A DNA stretch of 64,000 nt. It comes from Fistulifera solaris. Taxonomy: Eukaryota > Bacillariophyta > Bacillariophyceae > Naviculales > Stauroneidaceae. Location: positions 992,001-1,056,000 of the forward strand of contig AP026129.1 in assembly GCA_030295235.1 (NCBI GenBank). Reading direction: 5' to 3'. The notes under the pieces are model-generated. The model saw nothing but the letters and a program-made list of their open reading frames with translations, was not told the origin of the DNA and did no database searches. Positions 63,887 to 64,000 of the stretch are shown piece after piece. Position numbers and translations under genes: made by a program. Every line of letters begins with the position of its first letter. Position 1 is the stretch's first letter.

Positions 63887-64000
63887 TTATACGCGCTCGG
63901 TAGGCGAGCGACCTCCTCCAACAATATAGCCGTATTCGTCTTTCTTGGGACTGTGATTTCCATCGTTCCCCGCAGAGCTCGGAATCGCAGTTTCCGTCAA
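63887..64000 (-). CDS. C-terminal end of a minus-strand gene
   Basis: Open minus-strand frame entering from the right edge for 37 residues and ending YGYIVGGGRSPTERV then TAA (63887-63889). It is polar, with Gly/Ser/Arg-rich character and typical codon use, and convergent with RPA49 after 45 nt. Too short to identify. Confidence 0.5.
   Translation of the reverse strand: MTETAIPSSAGNDGNHSPKKDEYGYIVGGGRSPTERV

Noticed and set aside
1-64000. CRISPR arrays, insertion sequences, prophage, rRNA operons
   Set aside because: None seen; the tandem arrays have ~220-nt units and no short uniform repeats with unique spacers, and the genes have spliceosomal introns.

Overview
The window is nuclear DNA of a photosynthetic stramenopile, most likely a pennate diatom of the Phaeodactylum type. 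The evidence is: short GT-AG introns (58-163 nt) in otherwise compact genes; genes on both strands with short convergent gaps; signal-peptide-plus-transit presequences of the secondary-plastid kind (zeaxanthin epoxidase, a thylakoid-lumen repeat protein, probably a helicase); and a purely eukaryotic gene set (TOM40, NSUN2, TAPT1, TM9SF, CENP-I, TOG/XMAP215, GSK3, RPA49). I found no rRNA, CRISPR array, convincing tRNA or intact transposon. The species call is inference.

Layout. 0-7.5 kb: TOM40 C-terminus, a five-repeat lumenal protein, NSUN2-type tRNA methyltransferase, a dihydroflavonol-reductase-like enzyme, and a divergent WS/DGAT acyltransferase. 7.6-12.2 kb: two tandem Cache/VWA membrane-protein genes, the first clearly a pseudogene. 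13-24 kb: a Cys-rich type I membrane protein, an SF1B helicase, a triple-CXC protein and mitochondrial citrate synthase. 24-36 kb: an ARM-fold protein, zeaxanthin epoxidase, a GAF/RING-like regulator, TAPT1 and annexin. 36-49 kb: CENP-I, TM9SF, an HMG-box protein, a SPRY protein, HMG-CoA lyase, a 2OG-oxygenase/Sel1 fusion and a degenerate exonuclease. 49.5-58.5 kb: a roughly 2,800-residue TOG-domain microtubule protein with nine exons. 59-64 kb: GSK3, a DUF1415-like secreted protein, RPA49 and the tail of another gene. The genes do not form an operon-like pathway. Themes that recur are microtubule/kinetochore function (TOG protein, CENP-I, GSK3), plastid and lipid metabolism, and membrane trafficking.

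Two window-wide patterns matter. First, 17 single-base frame breaks fall in 13 conserved genes, essentially all at short mononucleotide runs. In every case restoring one base makes the exon phases add up exactly. Because citrate synthase, GSK3, RPA49 and TM9SF are affected, these look like uncorrected indel errors in the sequence rather than pseudogenes. The VWA pseudogene is different: it has two nonsense substitutions and a 79-nt deletion. Second, four intergenic regions hold degenerate tandem arrays with a period of about 214-223 nt, each unit carrying one 14-15 nt imperfect palindrome. A related 10-nt element (TCATGACTSA or its complement) occurs in six of eight divergent promoter regions. 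GTACCGGTAC-like strings are also scattered through intergenic DNA. These non-coding patterns are the most likely undescribed signal here.
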